Source: Paenibacillus sp. RC67 (GTDB lineage Bacteria > Bacillota > Bacilli > Paenibacillales > NBRC-103111). From it: 64,000 nucleotides of DNA. Below the pieces are notes generated by a model. That model was given only the letters and a program-made list of their open reading frames with translations. It did no database searches and was not told the DNA's origin. The DNA is taken from the NCBI RefSeq assembly GCF_030020805.1, contig NZ_CP125098.1:3681501-3745500 (forward strand). The letters are read 5' to 3'. This document shows positions 16,812-26,600 of this stretch, in pieces (position 1 is the stretch's first letter; the number at the start of each line of letters is the position of its first letter). The translations under genes were made by a program, and so were the position numbers.

Positions 16812-17696
16812 TCAGCAGTTGAAGTAGTGACCCTGTTCGAGGTCCGTTATCAGTGAGGGGTGCACAGGCCTCCATCCCAAGCGTTCCTGGGTTAGTGCGC
16901 TCGACGTCGGGTTGTCGGCTGAAGCCGCAAAGGAAATCCAGCCAAAGTGGGCGTCTGCCTCATCTCGGGAAATGCTGACCACCGGCAGGTTCAGGTGGCG
17001 GCCAATGATGCCGGCGATATCACGGAATGTCACACCCTCGTCACTGACCCCGTGCAGCCGTGAGGCTGCCGGCGCGGTTTGCAACGCCAACCGGAACAGA
17101 TGCGCCGCATCTAGGCGATGTACGGCCGGCCAGCGGTTGGAGCCGTCGCCGATGTAGGCAGAGACACCTTTGGTGCGGGCAATGTCGATAAGTGCTGGGA
17201 TGAAGCCATGATCGCCCAGACCATGCACGGACGGTGCGAGCCGGACGACTGATGATCGAACCCCGCGCTTTGCCAGGGCGATCGCCGTCTCTTCGGAGCG
17301 CCGTGGTGTAGCCGGGAGTGGCGCGTCCTCTTCCATCCCGAGGCGTCCTGGTGTGAGCATGAGTGTCCCCGAGGTGACCACGAAAGGTTTGTTGGAGCCC
17401 TCAAGCGCTGCTCCGATCGCCTCGATCGCCAGCCTATCCGTCTCAGCAGCGGCCGCAAAGTTCGAGAAGTCGTGAATGAAGGCCAAGTGAATGACGCCGT
17501 CCGCTCCGGCAGCACCGTCGCGCAGGCTGTCGAGGTCATCGAGGGCACCACGCCAAACCTCCGCTCCGGCGGCCGTTAACGAAGCAGCCGCCTTGTCTGA
17601 TCGGGCAAGACCGATGACCTGATGCCCGGCATCGATCAATTCGGGGACAACAGCGGACCCGATGAAGCCCGTCGCACCTGTTACGAAAACTCGCAT
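16812..17696 (-). CDS. NAD(P)-dependent SDR/epimerase-type oxidoreductase
   Basis: A 294-residue extended SDR with the Rossmann motif VTGATGFIGSAV at residues 4-15 and the subfamily stretch VVRLAPSVHGLGDHGF. The classical YxxxK is not obvious, as in other members of this atypical subfamily. AGGAGG precedes the ATG. The gene is visibly GC-rich (40 of 60 bases at 17041-17100), unlike its flanks, suggesting transfer from a high-GC donor. It is divergent from a MerR regulator, which probably controls it. Confidence 0.85.
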   Translation of the reverse strand: MRVFVTGATGFIGSAVVPELIDAGHQVIGLARSDKAAASLTAAGAEVWRGALDDLDSLRDGAAGADGVIHLAFIHDFSNFAAAAETDRLAIEAIGAALEGSNKPFVVTSGTLMLTPGRLGMEEDAPLPATPRRSEETAIALAKRGVRSSVVRLAPSVHGLGDHGFIPALIDIARTKGVSAYIGDGSNRWPAVHRLDAAHLFRLALQTAPAASRLHGVSDEGVTFRDIAGIIGRHLNLPVVSISRDEADAHFGWISFAASADNPTSSALTQERLGWRPVHPSLITDLEQGHYFNC

Positions 17697-17719
17697 AATG
17701 AATTCCTCCTATAATAAAA

Positions 17720-17743
17720 ATCATTGCTTACTTTTGCAATGAT
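17720..17743. promoter_or_regulatory. Dyad operator between SDR and merR-type gene
   Basis: A perfect inverted repeat ATCATTGC-N8-GCAATGAT in the 103-base divergent intergenic region, the usual place and shape of a MerR-family operator. Confidence 0.55.
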
Positions 17744-17784
17744 AAAGTATAGAGTGCACTTCATAGCAATACAGTTCGAACCAA

Positions 17785-17799
17785 TGCTATAATAAAAAT
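17785..17799 (+). promoter_or_regulatory. Extended -10 promoter immediately before the MerR gene
   Basis: TGC-TATAAT, with the -10 at 17788-17793. Transcription should begin about seven bases later, at or next to the ATG at 17800, so the mRNA would be leaderless; no ribosome site is present. Confidence 0.5.
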
Positions 17800-18180
17800 A
17801 TGGAGAACAAATTTTCAAGCAAACAAGTTTCTGAGAAGACGGGATTAAGCATCCACACATTACGATACTATGAGCAAATAGGGTTAATTCGCGGGATAGA
17901 ACGAGACGGAAATGGATATCGTCAGTATTCAGAGAGTGATATTGTATGGTTTCAAGTTTTAAATTACTTTCGAACGATAGGGATGCCCATTCGGGAGGTG
18001 CAGCAGTTTGTCGCTTTGCAAAATAGTGAAGTTTCTGCAATAACAGCACGACGAGAATTGATGGAAACTTATCGTGGGAAAGTTATCGATCAAATGAAGG
18101 AACTTGAAAATACACTGGAGAGGATCGATGATAAAATCAATTTTTTCAAAAAACTAGAGAGCTCAGATAAATTACAATAA
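17800..18180 (+). CDS. MerR-family transcriptional regulator
   Basis: A 126-residue protein: winged HTH with LSIHTLRYYEQIGLI (about residues 16-30), the MerR signature, then DGNGYRQYSESDI and a C-terminal dimerising coiled coil (about 85-120). No effector cysteines are present, so it is not a metal or redox sensor of the classical type; effector unknown. AT-rich and native-looking, unlike the divergent GC-rich SDR. It probably binds the dyad at 17720-17743. Confidence 0.85.
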   Translation: MENKFSSKQVSEKTGLSIHTLRYYEQIGLIRGIERDGNGYRQYSESDIVWFQVLNYFRTIGMPIREVQQFVALQNSEVSAITARRELMETYRGKVIDQMKELENTLERIDDKINFFKKLESSDKLQ

Positions 18181-18414
18181 AACAGATAATCAAACAGTGA
18201 TTCTGAAGATAGCATCCATTTTTAATTGCATACAAATGGACCAAAGAACCATTTTCTCTTCCTTTCGAAGAATAAAGAGAAGTGGTAAATTAGGGCTTTT
18301 CCGTTCGTATATTGGGATTTATAGGAATTGTCACGCAGTAACATTTGTTATTATATATCCTGCTGGGTGTTTACGAGTAGAATAGCGCGCTGCTATAACA
18401 AGGAGGAAAGCATC

Positions 18415-18921
18415 ATAAGAACTATATCAAAGAAAAAACGGGTCTTTATCCTATTAATTGCTGTACTTGTCCTGACAAGTATTTATTTCCTGATGTACCC
18501 AAAAACAAAAATGAATATCAATAAGTTTTCCGAGTTTATGCTGACGTCATCGGTGTATTACAAAGACATGGAAGAGCTGGATATTTCCAATATTCAGGAG
18601 CATTACAGCGGCGTAACCGTCTCTGATGTTACTAACGCGAAAGTATTCGTCAGCACAGATGGCACGACCCGGGAATTTTCAATCATTGAAGCGAACAGCC
18701 CACAAAGTGCCGACAGTATTCAAAGGGCGATAAGTTCCTATTGCAGTGAGCTTGTGAAAAAGTATCAATCACAAAATGCAGAAGAATATGATCGCACACG
18801 AGGTTATGTCATCCGCAGAACAAGAAACTATGTTATTTTAACAATCAGTGACAGTACTAGGAGCGGTAACCAACTTGTTGATACCTATCTTGATAAAATT
18901 AATTATGATAAGAGATCGTGA
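18415..18921 (+). CDS. Membrane-anchored DUF4358-like protein, apparent ATA start
   Basis: About 168 residues with a basic N-terminus (SKKKR) and one transmembrane or signal segment (VFILLIAVLVLTSIYFLMY), then an extracytoplasmic domain of DUF4358 type (FVSTDGTTREFSIIEA and the central Ser/Gln-rich region). The perfect AAGGAGG at 18400-18406 is followed at eight bases by ATA (18415), with ATC one codon earlier; no ATG, GTG or TTG fits. In-frame starts exist upstream (18328) but have no ribosome site and would add an unlikely leader. Start and family are therefore tentative. Confidence 0.55.
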   Translation: MRTISKKKRVFILLIAVLVLTSIYFLMYPKTKMNINKFSEFMLTSSVYYKDMEELDISNIQEHYSGVTVSDVTNAKVFVSTDGTTREFSIIEANSPQSADSIQRAISSYCSELVKKYQSQNAEEYDRTRGYVIRRTRNYVILTISDSTRSGNQLVDTYLDKINYDKRS

Positions 18922-18963
18922 TGGCTCATAATCAAATAACAACTTATAGGGTTACATACGTTC

Positions 18964-19010
18964 GCCTTCTTTTTTTGCCGTTAGCTTGGCAAGAAAGAGG
19001 GCTTTTTCTT
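18964..19010 (+). terminator. Rho-independent terminator
   Basis: A long stem of GCCTTCTTTTTTTGCC with GGCAAGAAAGAGGGC, followed by TTTTTC. Confidence 0.75.
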
Positions 19011-19188
19011 TTTGGGCTCATTATGAAGCGATTGAAGCGGAGCGACCGGGTCAGAGATAGTATAATGGAATGAAAGAAAAAAGTGCAATCGCGCAGGTTG
19101 CCTGAAATAAAAATGTCCAGTTGCCCGGAATCCGCTGCAAATTTATAGTGTTGATCGTAAGGAGCTGGAAGAAGGAGCGAAAGCATAT

Positions 19189-21510
19189 ATGAAATCCATA
19201 TGGAAACTGCAAGGAACCGTCAGCTTCTTCCATAAAAGCTTACTTATCACCTTGCTCATATCCAGTATCCCGATGGCTATTTTGACCATATTGACGTATT
19301 CAGTTGGAATCCGCCAAATTGAGAAGGAAGTCAGCCGGTCGCAGATGCTGCAGTATGAGCAAGTATCGGAGAGGATGGATGCGCAATTAGCCCATTTAAA
19401 ATTCACGGTCAATCAATGGGCGTACAATCCGTTTTTTGACAAATTGAAATCACGGAGCATTGAGAGCGATGTTCGCTACACCCTTGATTTGTACAATCAG
19501 CTGATCGTCATGAAAAGCTCCAATCCTCTGATTCATCAAGTCTCACTATTCGTGAACCAGGAAAAGGCACTGCTGATCGACGGAGACAAAGGACTTCGCT
19601 ATGTGACCGATCCAGCAAAACTCGAACGTTACCGGTCGTTGCTGGATCAAAAACCGTTTATATTCTGGACGGATTCGATGCCGCAGCTGGAAGATGAGAA
19701 GCATGCTTTAAACATTTCGCTCATACAGAAGGTGCCAATAACGGTTGAGCCTTCCGACGGCGTCCTGATCGTCGACTTGAACCGTGATGAAATTCATGCG
19801 CTTCTGCAGCAGCTGAATCCGACAGGGCAGGGAACGGGCTTTCTGGTGGATGCTGGCGGTTCCTATTTGGCGAGTACGGAGGACACAGAAAGCAAGCAGG
19901 CTGAAGGGGTATTGAACGAAATGATCCGCAAAGAAGTGCTTGCCCGTGATGACGATGGAAAGTCATTCTTGTATTCATCCGGTAGAGAGACGTATGTCGT
20001 TTCCTACGGGAAACTGAAAAACACAGGATGGCTATATGTATCAGCGGTACCCTTGTCACGCTTAACCAAGCCGGTTGAATGGATTTCACGGTTGCCGCTA
20101 GCCGTGAGTATGGTCGCGCTCCTCTTTGCCGTCCTGCTGTCGTGGTTTGCGTCAAAGCAGTTGTACCGTCCCTTGAAGCATCTGATGCAAGTATTCTCTA
20201 CTGACGGGAAAGAATCTGCAATGGTAGAGAAAAATGAAGTAGCTTACATTGAGGGCCGGTGGAAGGATGCGCTTCATGAACGAACACATCTGCAGCTGCG
20301 GATGGAGCAGGCCATCCCAACGCTGAAAGAAGGTTTTCTGCTGCAGCTCGTTCAGGGCCATCTAGACTCGCTGTTAGAAGAGAGGGTACATAAGGAGATG
20401 GAGAAGTACGGCATGCTTGGTAAGGGCGGGCAATACGCAATGCTTGTGATCCAACTGTACGGATTCTCGAACTCTTATCACAATCCGTCTAAGGGAGATG
20501 AACAGCTGCTGACGTTTGCGGCGGCGAATATTATCTCAGAGATGACGAAGACCAGGCAGACGGAGATTCATGTGATTAACTTTCAGGATCTGACCATCGG
20601 GCTGTTGTTTATTTCCCCAGAAGGACAGACGAGAGAGCAGATTAAGTCGGAGCTGTTCGACTGCGCAAGGATGCTGATCAGGCCGCTTAGGCAATACTTG
20701 AAGCTGCAGGTTGTCATTGGCATTAGCCGGGTGGCTGCATCAACGAAGCATATTCATTCCGCTTTGGAAGATACTCGGCAATCAATCGGTTATAGGGACA
20801 TCGAGATGGAAAATTCCATTATTGACTCGGAGGATATTGTGCTGAGGGGAGAGCATTCAGCCTCCTATCCGTTTATGCAGGAGAAAATCCTCATACAATC
20901 GATGCAGATGGGGCTTCAGGAAGAAGCGGTCGAGGGGCTAGGCCAATTCATGGAAGCGCTTCAAGAAAAGTCTAGCCAGGAGATCGTCTTCCATCAATGC
21001 ATGCTTCAATTGCTAGGCAATACGCTGTTCGCCATGCTGCAAATCGGCTGCAGCCCGCAGCGAGGTGTCGATTTATATGGGCAGCTGCTGCACATTCGCG
21101 AACCGGAAGCGATGAAGCGCTGGTTCCGGCAGCGGATCATCGAGCCTTTTATGGATGAAATGCAATCCATCAAAGAGCTGCAGACAAAGCAAATCGTCGA
21201 TAGAGTATTGACACTGCTTAATGAAAGCTTTATGACAGATATTTCGCTGGAGGCATGCGCAGATCGGTTCGGTACGTATCCGCAAAAGCTGAGCGCGAAT
21301 TTCCGTCAGATCGTCGGAGTGAACTTTATTGATTATTTAACGGCACTCCGGCTGGAGAAATCCAAGGAGCTGCTCGTCAGCACGGATATGAAAATCAACG
21401 ACATCGCCGAGCAGGTCGGCTATCAGCCCACGTATTACAACCGTATTTTTAAAAAGCATGAGAATATGACACCAGGCCAATATCGGGAAAGACATAAAAT
21501 GACAACATGA
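19189..21510 (+). CDS. Membrane-anchored AraC-family regulator
   Basis: A 773-residue protein: TM1 (about residues 17-38), an extracellular sensor region (about 40-300) and TM2 (LPLAVSMVALLFAVLLSWF, about 303-322). A cytoplasmic linker region follows, then a C-terminal AraC HTH pair (about 665-770) with DISLEACADRFG and NDIAEQVGYQPTYYNRIFKK. This one-component architecture is typical of Paenibacillus regulators encoded directly upstream of LplB/YtcP sugar transporters. It probably senses an external sugar, perhaps via the binding protein, and activates the transporter genes that start 22 bases downstream. Confidence 0.9.
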   Translation: MKSIWKLQGTVSFFHKSLLITLLISSIPMAILTILTYSVGIRQIEKEVSRSQMLQYEQVSERMDAQLAHLKFTVNQWAYNPFFDKLKSRSIESDVRYTLDLYNQLIVMKSSNPLIHQVSLFVNQEKALLIDGDKGLRYVTDPAKLERYRSLLDQKPFIFWTDSMPQLEDEKHALNISLIQKVPITVEPSDGVLIVDLNRDEIHALLQQLNPTGQGTGFLVDAGGSYLASTEDTESKQAEGVLNEMIRKEVLARDDDGKSFLYSSGRETYVVSYGKLKNTGWLYVSAVPLSRLTKPVEWISRLPLAVSMVALLFAVLLSWFASKQLYRPLKHLMQVFSTDGKESAMVEKNEVAYIEGRWKDALHERTHLQLRMEQAIPTLKEGFLLQLVQGHLDSLLEERVHKEMEKYGMLGKGGQYAMLVIQLYGFSNSYHNPSKGDEQLLTFAAANIISEMTKTRQTEIHVINFQDLTIGLLFISPEGQTREQIKSELFDCARMLIRPLRQYLKLQVVIGISRVAASTKHIHSALEDTRQSIGYRDIEMENSIIDSEDIVLRGEHSASYPFMQEKILIQSMQMGLQEEAVEGLGQFMEALQEKSSQEIVFHQCMLQLLGNTLFAMLQIGCSPQRGVDLYGQLLHIREPEAMKRWFRQRIIEPFMDEMQSIKELQTKQIVDRVLTLLNESFMTDISLEACADRFGTYPQKLSANFRQIVGVNFIDYLTALRLEKSKELLVSTDMKINDIAEQVGYQPTYYNRIFKKHENMTPGQYRERHKMTT

Positions 21511-21531
21511 ACCAGAGGAGGCTAGCGCTGC

Positions 21532-22434
21532 ATGAACATCCTATCCGGTATCCGTAAGGATTTGTTTTTATACTTGCTGATCTTACCGGGCGTACTCTAT
21601 TTTCTTCTCTTTAAATACGTCCCCATGTGGGGCATCATCATTTCTTTTCAGGACTATTCGCCCTATATGGGCGTCTGGAAGAGCCCTTGGGTCGGATTCC
21701 GCCATTTCCAGGAGTTATTCACCAATCCCGACTTTATGATTCTGTTCCGCAATACGATGGTCATCAGCTTGATGAATATCGTATTCTACTTCCCGATGCC
21801 GATCATTGTGGCGCTGCTGCTTAACGAGGTGCGCTCGGCGCTGTTCAAGCGCTTGATCCAATCGGTCGTCTATTTGCCGCATTTCCTGTCATGGGTCGTC
21901 ATTGCAGGGATTACGTTTCTCCTGTTCTCGCAAAGCGGAGGCATCATCAATAAGATGCTCCCTTACTTCGGCTATTCGACCTTTGATTTTCTTACCAATT
22001 CCAAAGTATTCTGGTGGATGCTGACGGTCCAGAGCATATGGAAGGAAACCGGCTGGGGGACCATCATCTACTTAGCTGCCATCGCTGGCGTCGATCCACA
22101 GCTCTACGAGGCTGCCAAAATGGACGGAGCGAACCGCCTGCAGCAAATATGGCACGTAACGCTTCCGAGCATCCGGAACATCATCATTACGCTGCTAATT
22201 CTAAGGTTGGGTCAGATTATGGATGTAGGCTTCGAGCAAGTGTTCCTGATGATGAACAGCGCCGTATCCGAGGTAGCCGATGTATTCGAAACCTATGTAT
22301 ACCGGAATGGGATCCAACAGGGGCAATTCAGTTATAGTACGGCGGTCGGATTGTTTAAGTCGGTGATCGGCCTCATTCTCGTCATCCTGGCGAACAAGCT
22401 CGCCAAGCGATATGGAGAGGAGGGACTGTATTAA
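21532..22434 (+). CDS. Sugar ABC transporter permease (LplB type)
   Basis: A 300-residue MalF/UgpA-like membrane subunit with six hydrophobic segments. The EAA loop is YEAAKMDGANRLQQIWHVTLP (about residues 194-214), which docks the ATPase. N-terminal KDLFLYLLILPG and KYVPMWGI are typical of LplB. Its stop overlaps the next permease start (TAATGG). No ATPase is encoded here; this class usually shares an MsmX-type ATPase. AGAGGAGG precedes the ATG. Confidence 0.9.
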   Translation: MNILSGIRKDLFLYLLILPGVLYFLLFKYVPMWGIIISFQDYSPYMGVWKSPWVGFRHFQELFTNPDFMILFRNTMVISLMNIVFYFPMPIIVALLLNEVRSALFKRLIQSVVYLPHFLSWVVIAGITFLLFSQSGGIINKMLPYFGYSTFDFLTNSKVFWWMLTVQSIWKETGWGTIIYLAAIAGVDPQLYEAAKMDGANRLQQIWHVTLPSIRNIIITLLILRLGQIMDVGFEQVFLMMNSAVSEVADVFETYVYRNGIQQGQFSYSTAVGLFKSVIGLILVILANKLAKRYGEEGLY

Positions 22435-23309
22435 TGGCGACAGAAAACAAGGCTTTCGGTGTAATAAACGGCATCGCGTTAAGCGTGATCAGCGTGTTGA
22501 CCATATTTCCGCTTTATTACGTATTTATGGTATCGTTCACCGATCCTTCGGAGTATATCCGAAAGCAAGGCTTCATTTTATTTCCGGAACAATGGTCCAT
22601 GGTGTCCTACAAGTATATTTTATCGACCTCTTCCTATTTGAACGCTACGGAAATCAGCACATTTCTGGCTACAGTAGGGACGCTGCTCAGCTTGATGGTG
22701 ACCGCATCGCTTGCTTACGGGTTGTCTCGCAAACGCCTCAAAATCCGCAAGCCACTGATGATGATGATCCTGATTACGATTTTGTTTAGTCCCGGGATTA
22801 TCCCGCATTATATTCTGGTACGTGATTTAGGACTGATTAACAGCGTCTGGTCCCTGATCATTCCGGTCTTAAGCAGCGGGTGGTATGTGTTCTTGATGAA
22901 AAGCTTCTTCGACAGTATTCCACCAAGTCTGGAAGAAGCGGCGATGATAGACGGATACAATGATTTCGGCGTTTTTTTTCGGATCATTCTGCCGCTGTCG
23001 CTGCCGGCGCTGGCCGCCTTCGGACTGTTCTATGCAGTTGGCTACTGGAACACGTACTTCAGTGCTGTATTGTATATCAACGTTTCGTCAAAGTGGCCAC
23101 TGCAGATTTTACTGCAAAATATATTGATCGATTCCTCGACGTCTTCCCAAGGCTCTGGCGCTGCCGAGTTGATGAACGAGCAGCAGCTGCCGGCGCAGAC
23201 ATTGAAAATGGCGGCGATCGTCGTAGCGACCATCCCGATCCTGATCATTTATCCGCTGCTGCAAAAGCACTTTGCCAAGGGAGTTATGTTAGGTTCCATC
23301 AAAGAATAA
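22434..23309 (+). CDS. Sugar ABC transporter permease (YtcP/MalG type)
   Basis: A 291-residue second membrane subunit; EAA loop EEAAMIDGYNDFGVFFRIIL (about residues 170-189). The start overlaps the upstream stop by one base, so the two permeases are translationally coupled and presumably form the heterodimeric channel. The C-terminal FAKGVMLGSIKE is the usual ending of this subfamily. Confidence 0.9.
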   Translation: MATENKAFGVINGIALSVISVLTIFPLYYVFMVSFTDPSEYIRKQGFILFPEQWSMVSYKYILSTSSYLNATEISTFLATVGTLLSLMVTASLAYGLSRKRLKIRKPLMMMILITILFSPGIIPHYILVRDLGLINSVWSLIIPVLSSGWYVFLMKSFFDSIPPSLEEAAMIDGYNDFGVFFRIILPLSLPALAAFGLFYAVGYWNTYFSAVLYINVSSKWPLQILLQNILIDSSTSSQGSGAAELMNEQQLPAQTLKMAAIVVATIPILIIYPLLQKHFAKGVMLGSIKE

Positions 23310-23328
23310 ATTAGGGAGGATGAGCAGT

Positions 23329-24837
23329 ATGATAATAAAACATTCGGCAAAGGCTGCTGTTTCGGCACTGCTTGCGACTACGATGCTAACCGCTTGTGGA
23401 GGCAATGAAACCGCGCCTAAGGAATCAGGTGGCACCAATGAGAAACCGGAGACGATCAGCATTATTACCGAATTTAATACGTCAGAAGCACCAGGACCCG
23501 ATAATCCGGTCCAAAAGGAGTTCGAGAAGCGGACCAATACGAAGCTGAACATTATGTGGACGTCTCCGAACAGCTTCAATGACAAAATCAATCTGGTTCT
23601 GGCGTCCGGGGATATGCCGGATTTGGTCAAAGTGCTTGATTTCAATAGTTCGTTAATGCGCCAGATGGTGGCACAGGGGGCATTCTGGGATCTGACTCCG
23701 TTCATTAAAGACTACCCCCATCTGATGGAGTATCCAAACTCGGTCTGGGAAAAAACAAAAATGAACGGTAAAAATTACGTTATTCCGTCCGTGCGTCCGT
23801 TGAATGGCGGGTCCGGGCTTCCGATCATCCGCAAGGATTGGCTGGAAAAGCTGAACCTCAAAGTTCCTGAGACATTGGACGACATGTACACAGTCATGAA
23901 AGCATTCGCGAACAACGACCCAGACGGCAACGGGAAGAAAGATACCATCCCGCTGATGCCGAGAAACGACTTGGGCTGGGTGGAAGGCGTACTGAATCAC
24001 AGCAACGGCAAATGGAAGGTGCAGGACGGCAAGCTGATTGATACGACCTTCGAGCCGGGCACAAGGGAAGCTTTATTGTGGCTGAATAAGATCTATAAAG
24101 AGGGCTTCATGCCTGCGGATTATGCCATTATGAAGGAAACGCAATCCGAGGATTTGGTAAAAAACGGCAATGTCGGCATTTATCCGAATACGATCGAAGC
24201 GATCTGGAGAGTCCAGGCAGAGCTGATTAAGACGAACCCGGCAGCCAACTTCCTTCCGCTTAGTTATATGAGCTCTCCGGCCGGCAAATATGCGCCTTCA
24301 ACTCCTGGGTTCAGTGGCGTATACTTGATACCGAAATCGGTTCCCGAAGCCAAGGTAAAAAAAATTCTCACTTTAATGGACTACGGCGCATCCGAAGAAG
24401 GCTTCCAGCTGGCATGCTTCGGCTTGCCGGATATTCACTTTACCACCGATAAGGACGGCTTCAAGATCGCGACAGAGCAGGCTTTCAAAGACAGCGTGTC
24501 ACAAAGCTCGTTCGGCAAAATTTTCGAGCGTTACGACAAATACTTGTGGGCGTTCCGCACCGGTATGCCGAAGGAGCTGTTCGAGCGCAACAAAAAAATC
24601 ATCGACGAGCGGGAGAAGGTCAGCATCGATGATCCTAGCGTAGGCCTCGTTTCTGAAACCTGGCTCAAAGCAGGGCCGGATTATACGAAGAAAATCAGCG
24701 ATCTGAAGACCAAAGTGATTATGGGGCAGGAGCCTATCGAAGCGTGGGATGCGTATGTCGCCAAGCTGAAGGCGGACGCAACGTATATGAAAACAATCGA
24801 TGAAATGAACCAGGCGTACCATTCGGTCAAAAAATAA
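23329..24837 (+). CDS. Extracellular sugar-binding lipoprotein (LplA type)
   Basis: A 502-residue lipoprotein with lipobox MLTAC (Cys at about residue 23), then a family-1 type solute-binding fold: ASGDMPDLVKV, DLTPFIKDYPHLMEYP and DWLEKLNLKVPETLDDMYTVM, all typical of LplA proteins that bind oligosaccharides. The ATG at 23320 abuts AGGGAGG, so the ATG at 23329 (nine-base spacing) is preferred. It delivers substrate to the two upstream permeases. No hydrolase is linked, so the sugar is unknown. Confidence 0.9.
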   Translation: MIIKHSAKAAVSALLATTMLTACGGNETAPKESGGTNEKPETISIITEFNTSEAPGPDNPVQKEFEKRTNTKLNIMWTSPNSFNDKINLVLASGDMPDLVKVLDFNSSLMRQMVAQGAFWDLTPFIKDYPHLMEYPNSVWEKTKMNGKNYVIPSVRPLNGGSGLPIIRKDWLEKLNLKVPETLDDMYTVMKAFANNDPDGNGKKDTIPLMPRNDLGWVEGVLNHSNGKWKVQDGKLIDTTFEPGTREALLWLNKIYKEGFMPADYAIMKETQSEDLVKNGNVGIYPNTIEAIWRVQAELIKTNPAANFLPLSYMSSPAGKYAPSTPGFSGVYLIPKSVPEAKVKKILTLMDYGASEEGFQLACFGLPDIHFTTDKDGFKIATEQAFKDSVSQSSFGKIFERYDKYLWAFRTGMPKELFERNKKIIDEREKVSIDDPSVGLVSETWLKAGPDYTKKISDLKTKVIMGQEPIEAWDAYVAKLKADATYMKTIDEMNQAYHSVKK

Positions 24838-24854
24838 AAAAAGGTACAACAAAT

Positions 24855-24880
24855 GGCCATGCAGGTAAGTCTGCATGGCC
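24855..24880. terminator. Perfect hairpin between convergent genes
   Basis: A 10-bp stem GGCCATGCAG / CTGCATGGCC with a 6-base loop. No T run follows on the plus strand, so efficiency is uncertain. Confidence 0.55.
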
Positions 24881-24952
24881 GATTCTATCTCATTCCCAAC
24901 GGGTCTTTGTGAAAGAAGGCGAAGAGGTTATTTACTTACAGAACCCTTTTTA

Positions 24953-26335
24953 CTAAACAACAGTTTCCTTCGTTTCTGATGAATAAGTATCAAACGCTCG
25001 AATCCATTTGAATCGATTTACTTTTATGATAGCTACGAAGCATTTCAGAATTTGGTCCGATTTCAGGCAAATAAATGTAACCAATGGGGAAAGATTGAAC
25101 ACGAAAGCACACAGTGCCGAGGCCGGAAGAACAATCAGCCACATGAAAATGGTATCATTGTATAAAACAAATTTGGTATCCCCTCCGCTGCGTACAATTC
25201 CTGTTAATGAAGGCATCTGATAAGCAGTTCCGCACACAGTGATAGATAATACGGTCATGAACTGCAGAGCAAGGCCTCTTGCTTCTTCGGAAATGGTATA
25301 AAAGTCAAGGACATAATCCTTTGTAACAAACAGAGCAGCACCTGTACATAATCCAATAATGAGATACAGCATCTGCAGAGTCTTGGCGTAGGACATGATT
25401 TTATTCATATGCCCTTCACCAATCGTTTTGCCGATGACGACGGTAGTAGCGCTTGCCGAAGCAAAAACAACGACGGACACAATCTGGAAAATGGTTGTCG
25501 CTATGCTATTTGCCGCAATCGCAGCTGCGCCCATATGCCCCAGAATGGACGTCTGTGTCGCCATGGCAATCCCCCAGATAAAGTTGGACATTAGAATAGG
25601 GGAACCCAGCTTGATATACTGCTTGAATAATCCCATCTCGATTGTAAAGAAATCACGCAGCTTCAAATAGATTTTCCGGTCAAATCGCTTCACGAAGATG
25701 CAGACAATGATCAGTTCTATAATTCTTGCCGACAAGGTAGCAATGGCTGATCCCTGCACTCCCAGACTTGGAAAACCAAAATGTCCATAGATCAAAACAT
25801 AATTCAGGCACACATTGATGATGAGCGTGGTCGAGGACAAAATAAAGCCGATCTTTACCGTCTCTACACTCCGTAATGTCGCAAGCAATATACTGGTAAC
25901 GGAAAAAAATAGGTAGGAGTAGCAGATAATCTTCACAAATTTGGTTCCCTCAGCAATAACACTCTGATCATTAGTAAACAAAGATAGTAAGCTTTGAGGA
26001 AAGAAAAAGACCACAATCCACATAACCAAGCCAACAAGAATCGATAGGCGCATTCCTATGCTGGCAATCCTCTTAATCGATCCGATGTCATTTGCACCCC
26101 AGTATCTTGACGCCATTATGACCAGTCCCTCACTTACACCCATCACGAGCATTTGCAGCACAAACTGGATCTGATTGGCTATCGCAATACCGGATAACGC
26201 CGATTCACTGTATCCGCCGATCATTAAGTTGTCGGATAAGTTGACCCCAAAAGTAATAATGTTTTGTAAACCGATGATAAGGGTCAGTGTAAAAAATTTT
26301 TTGTAAAATGACGCCTCGCGCACAAATAAACTCAT
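24953..26335 (-). CDS. MATE-family efflux transporter
   Basis: A 460-residue protein with about twelve hydrophobic segments. Family features are the N-terminal NIITFGVNLSDNLMIG, a central duplicate of the same pattern, and GMSEGL/RYWGA-like segments (GVSEGLVIMASRYWGAND). MATE transporters export cationic drugs or metabolites using Na+ or H+ gradients. The ATG at 26335 follows AGGTG; a GTG three codons earlier is possible. It is convergent with the sugar-uptake unit and appears independent. Confidence 0.9.
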   Translation of the reverse strand: MSLFVREASFYKKFFTLTLIIGLQNIITFGVNLSDNLMIGGYSESALSGIAIANQIQFVLQMLVMGVSEGLVIMASRYWGANDIGSIKRIASIGMRLSILVGLVMWIVVFFFPQSLLSLFTNDQSVIAEGTKFVKIICYSYLFFSVTSILLATLRSVETVKIGFILSSTTLIINVCLNYVLIYGHFGFPSLGVQGSAIATLSARIIELIIVCIFVKRFDRKIYLKLRDFFTIEMGLFKQYIKLGSPILMSNFIWGIAMATQTSILGHMGAAAIAANSIATTIFQIVSVVVFASASATTVVIGKTIGEGHMNKIMSYAKTLQMLYLIIGLCTGAALFVTKDYVLDFYTISEEARGLALQFMTVLSITVCGTAYQMPSLTGIVRSGGDTKFVLYNDTIFMWLIVLPASALCAFVFNLSPLVTFICLKSDQILKCFVAIIKVNRFKWIRAFDTYSSETKETVV

Positions 26336-26600
26336 GAGCAGCACCTGTCTTTATCCTAGAGTTAATTCATTTGACTATGTGTACTTTACTGCTGGATCGC
26401 ACTTTTATATAAGCAGCTTGAAGCTAACTTAGGCTATGATGCCTGAGGCCTGATATCCTAAGAAGGTGATATATATCCTCCTTTATTGTAACTGTAACCG
26501 ATTTCTTACATTATAAAGATTCATCCCTTATAATGAAAAGGCATAATATGCTTAGGACATGAACTATTTGGCTAAAACATTGTGCAAACGACCGTGGCCT

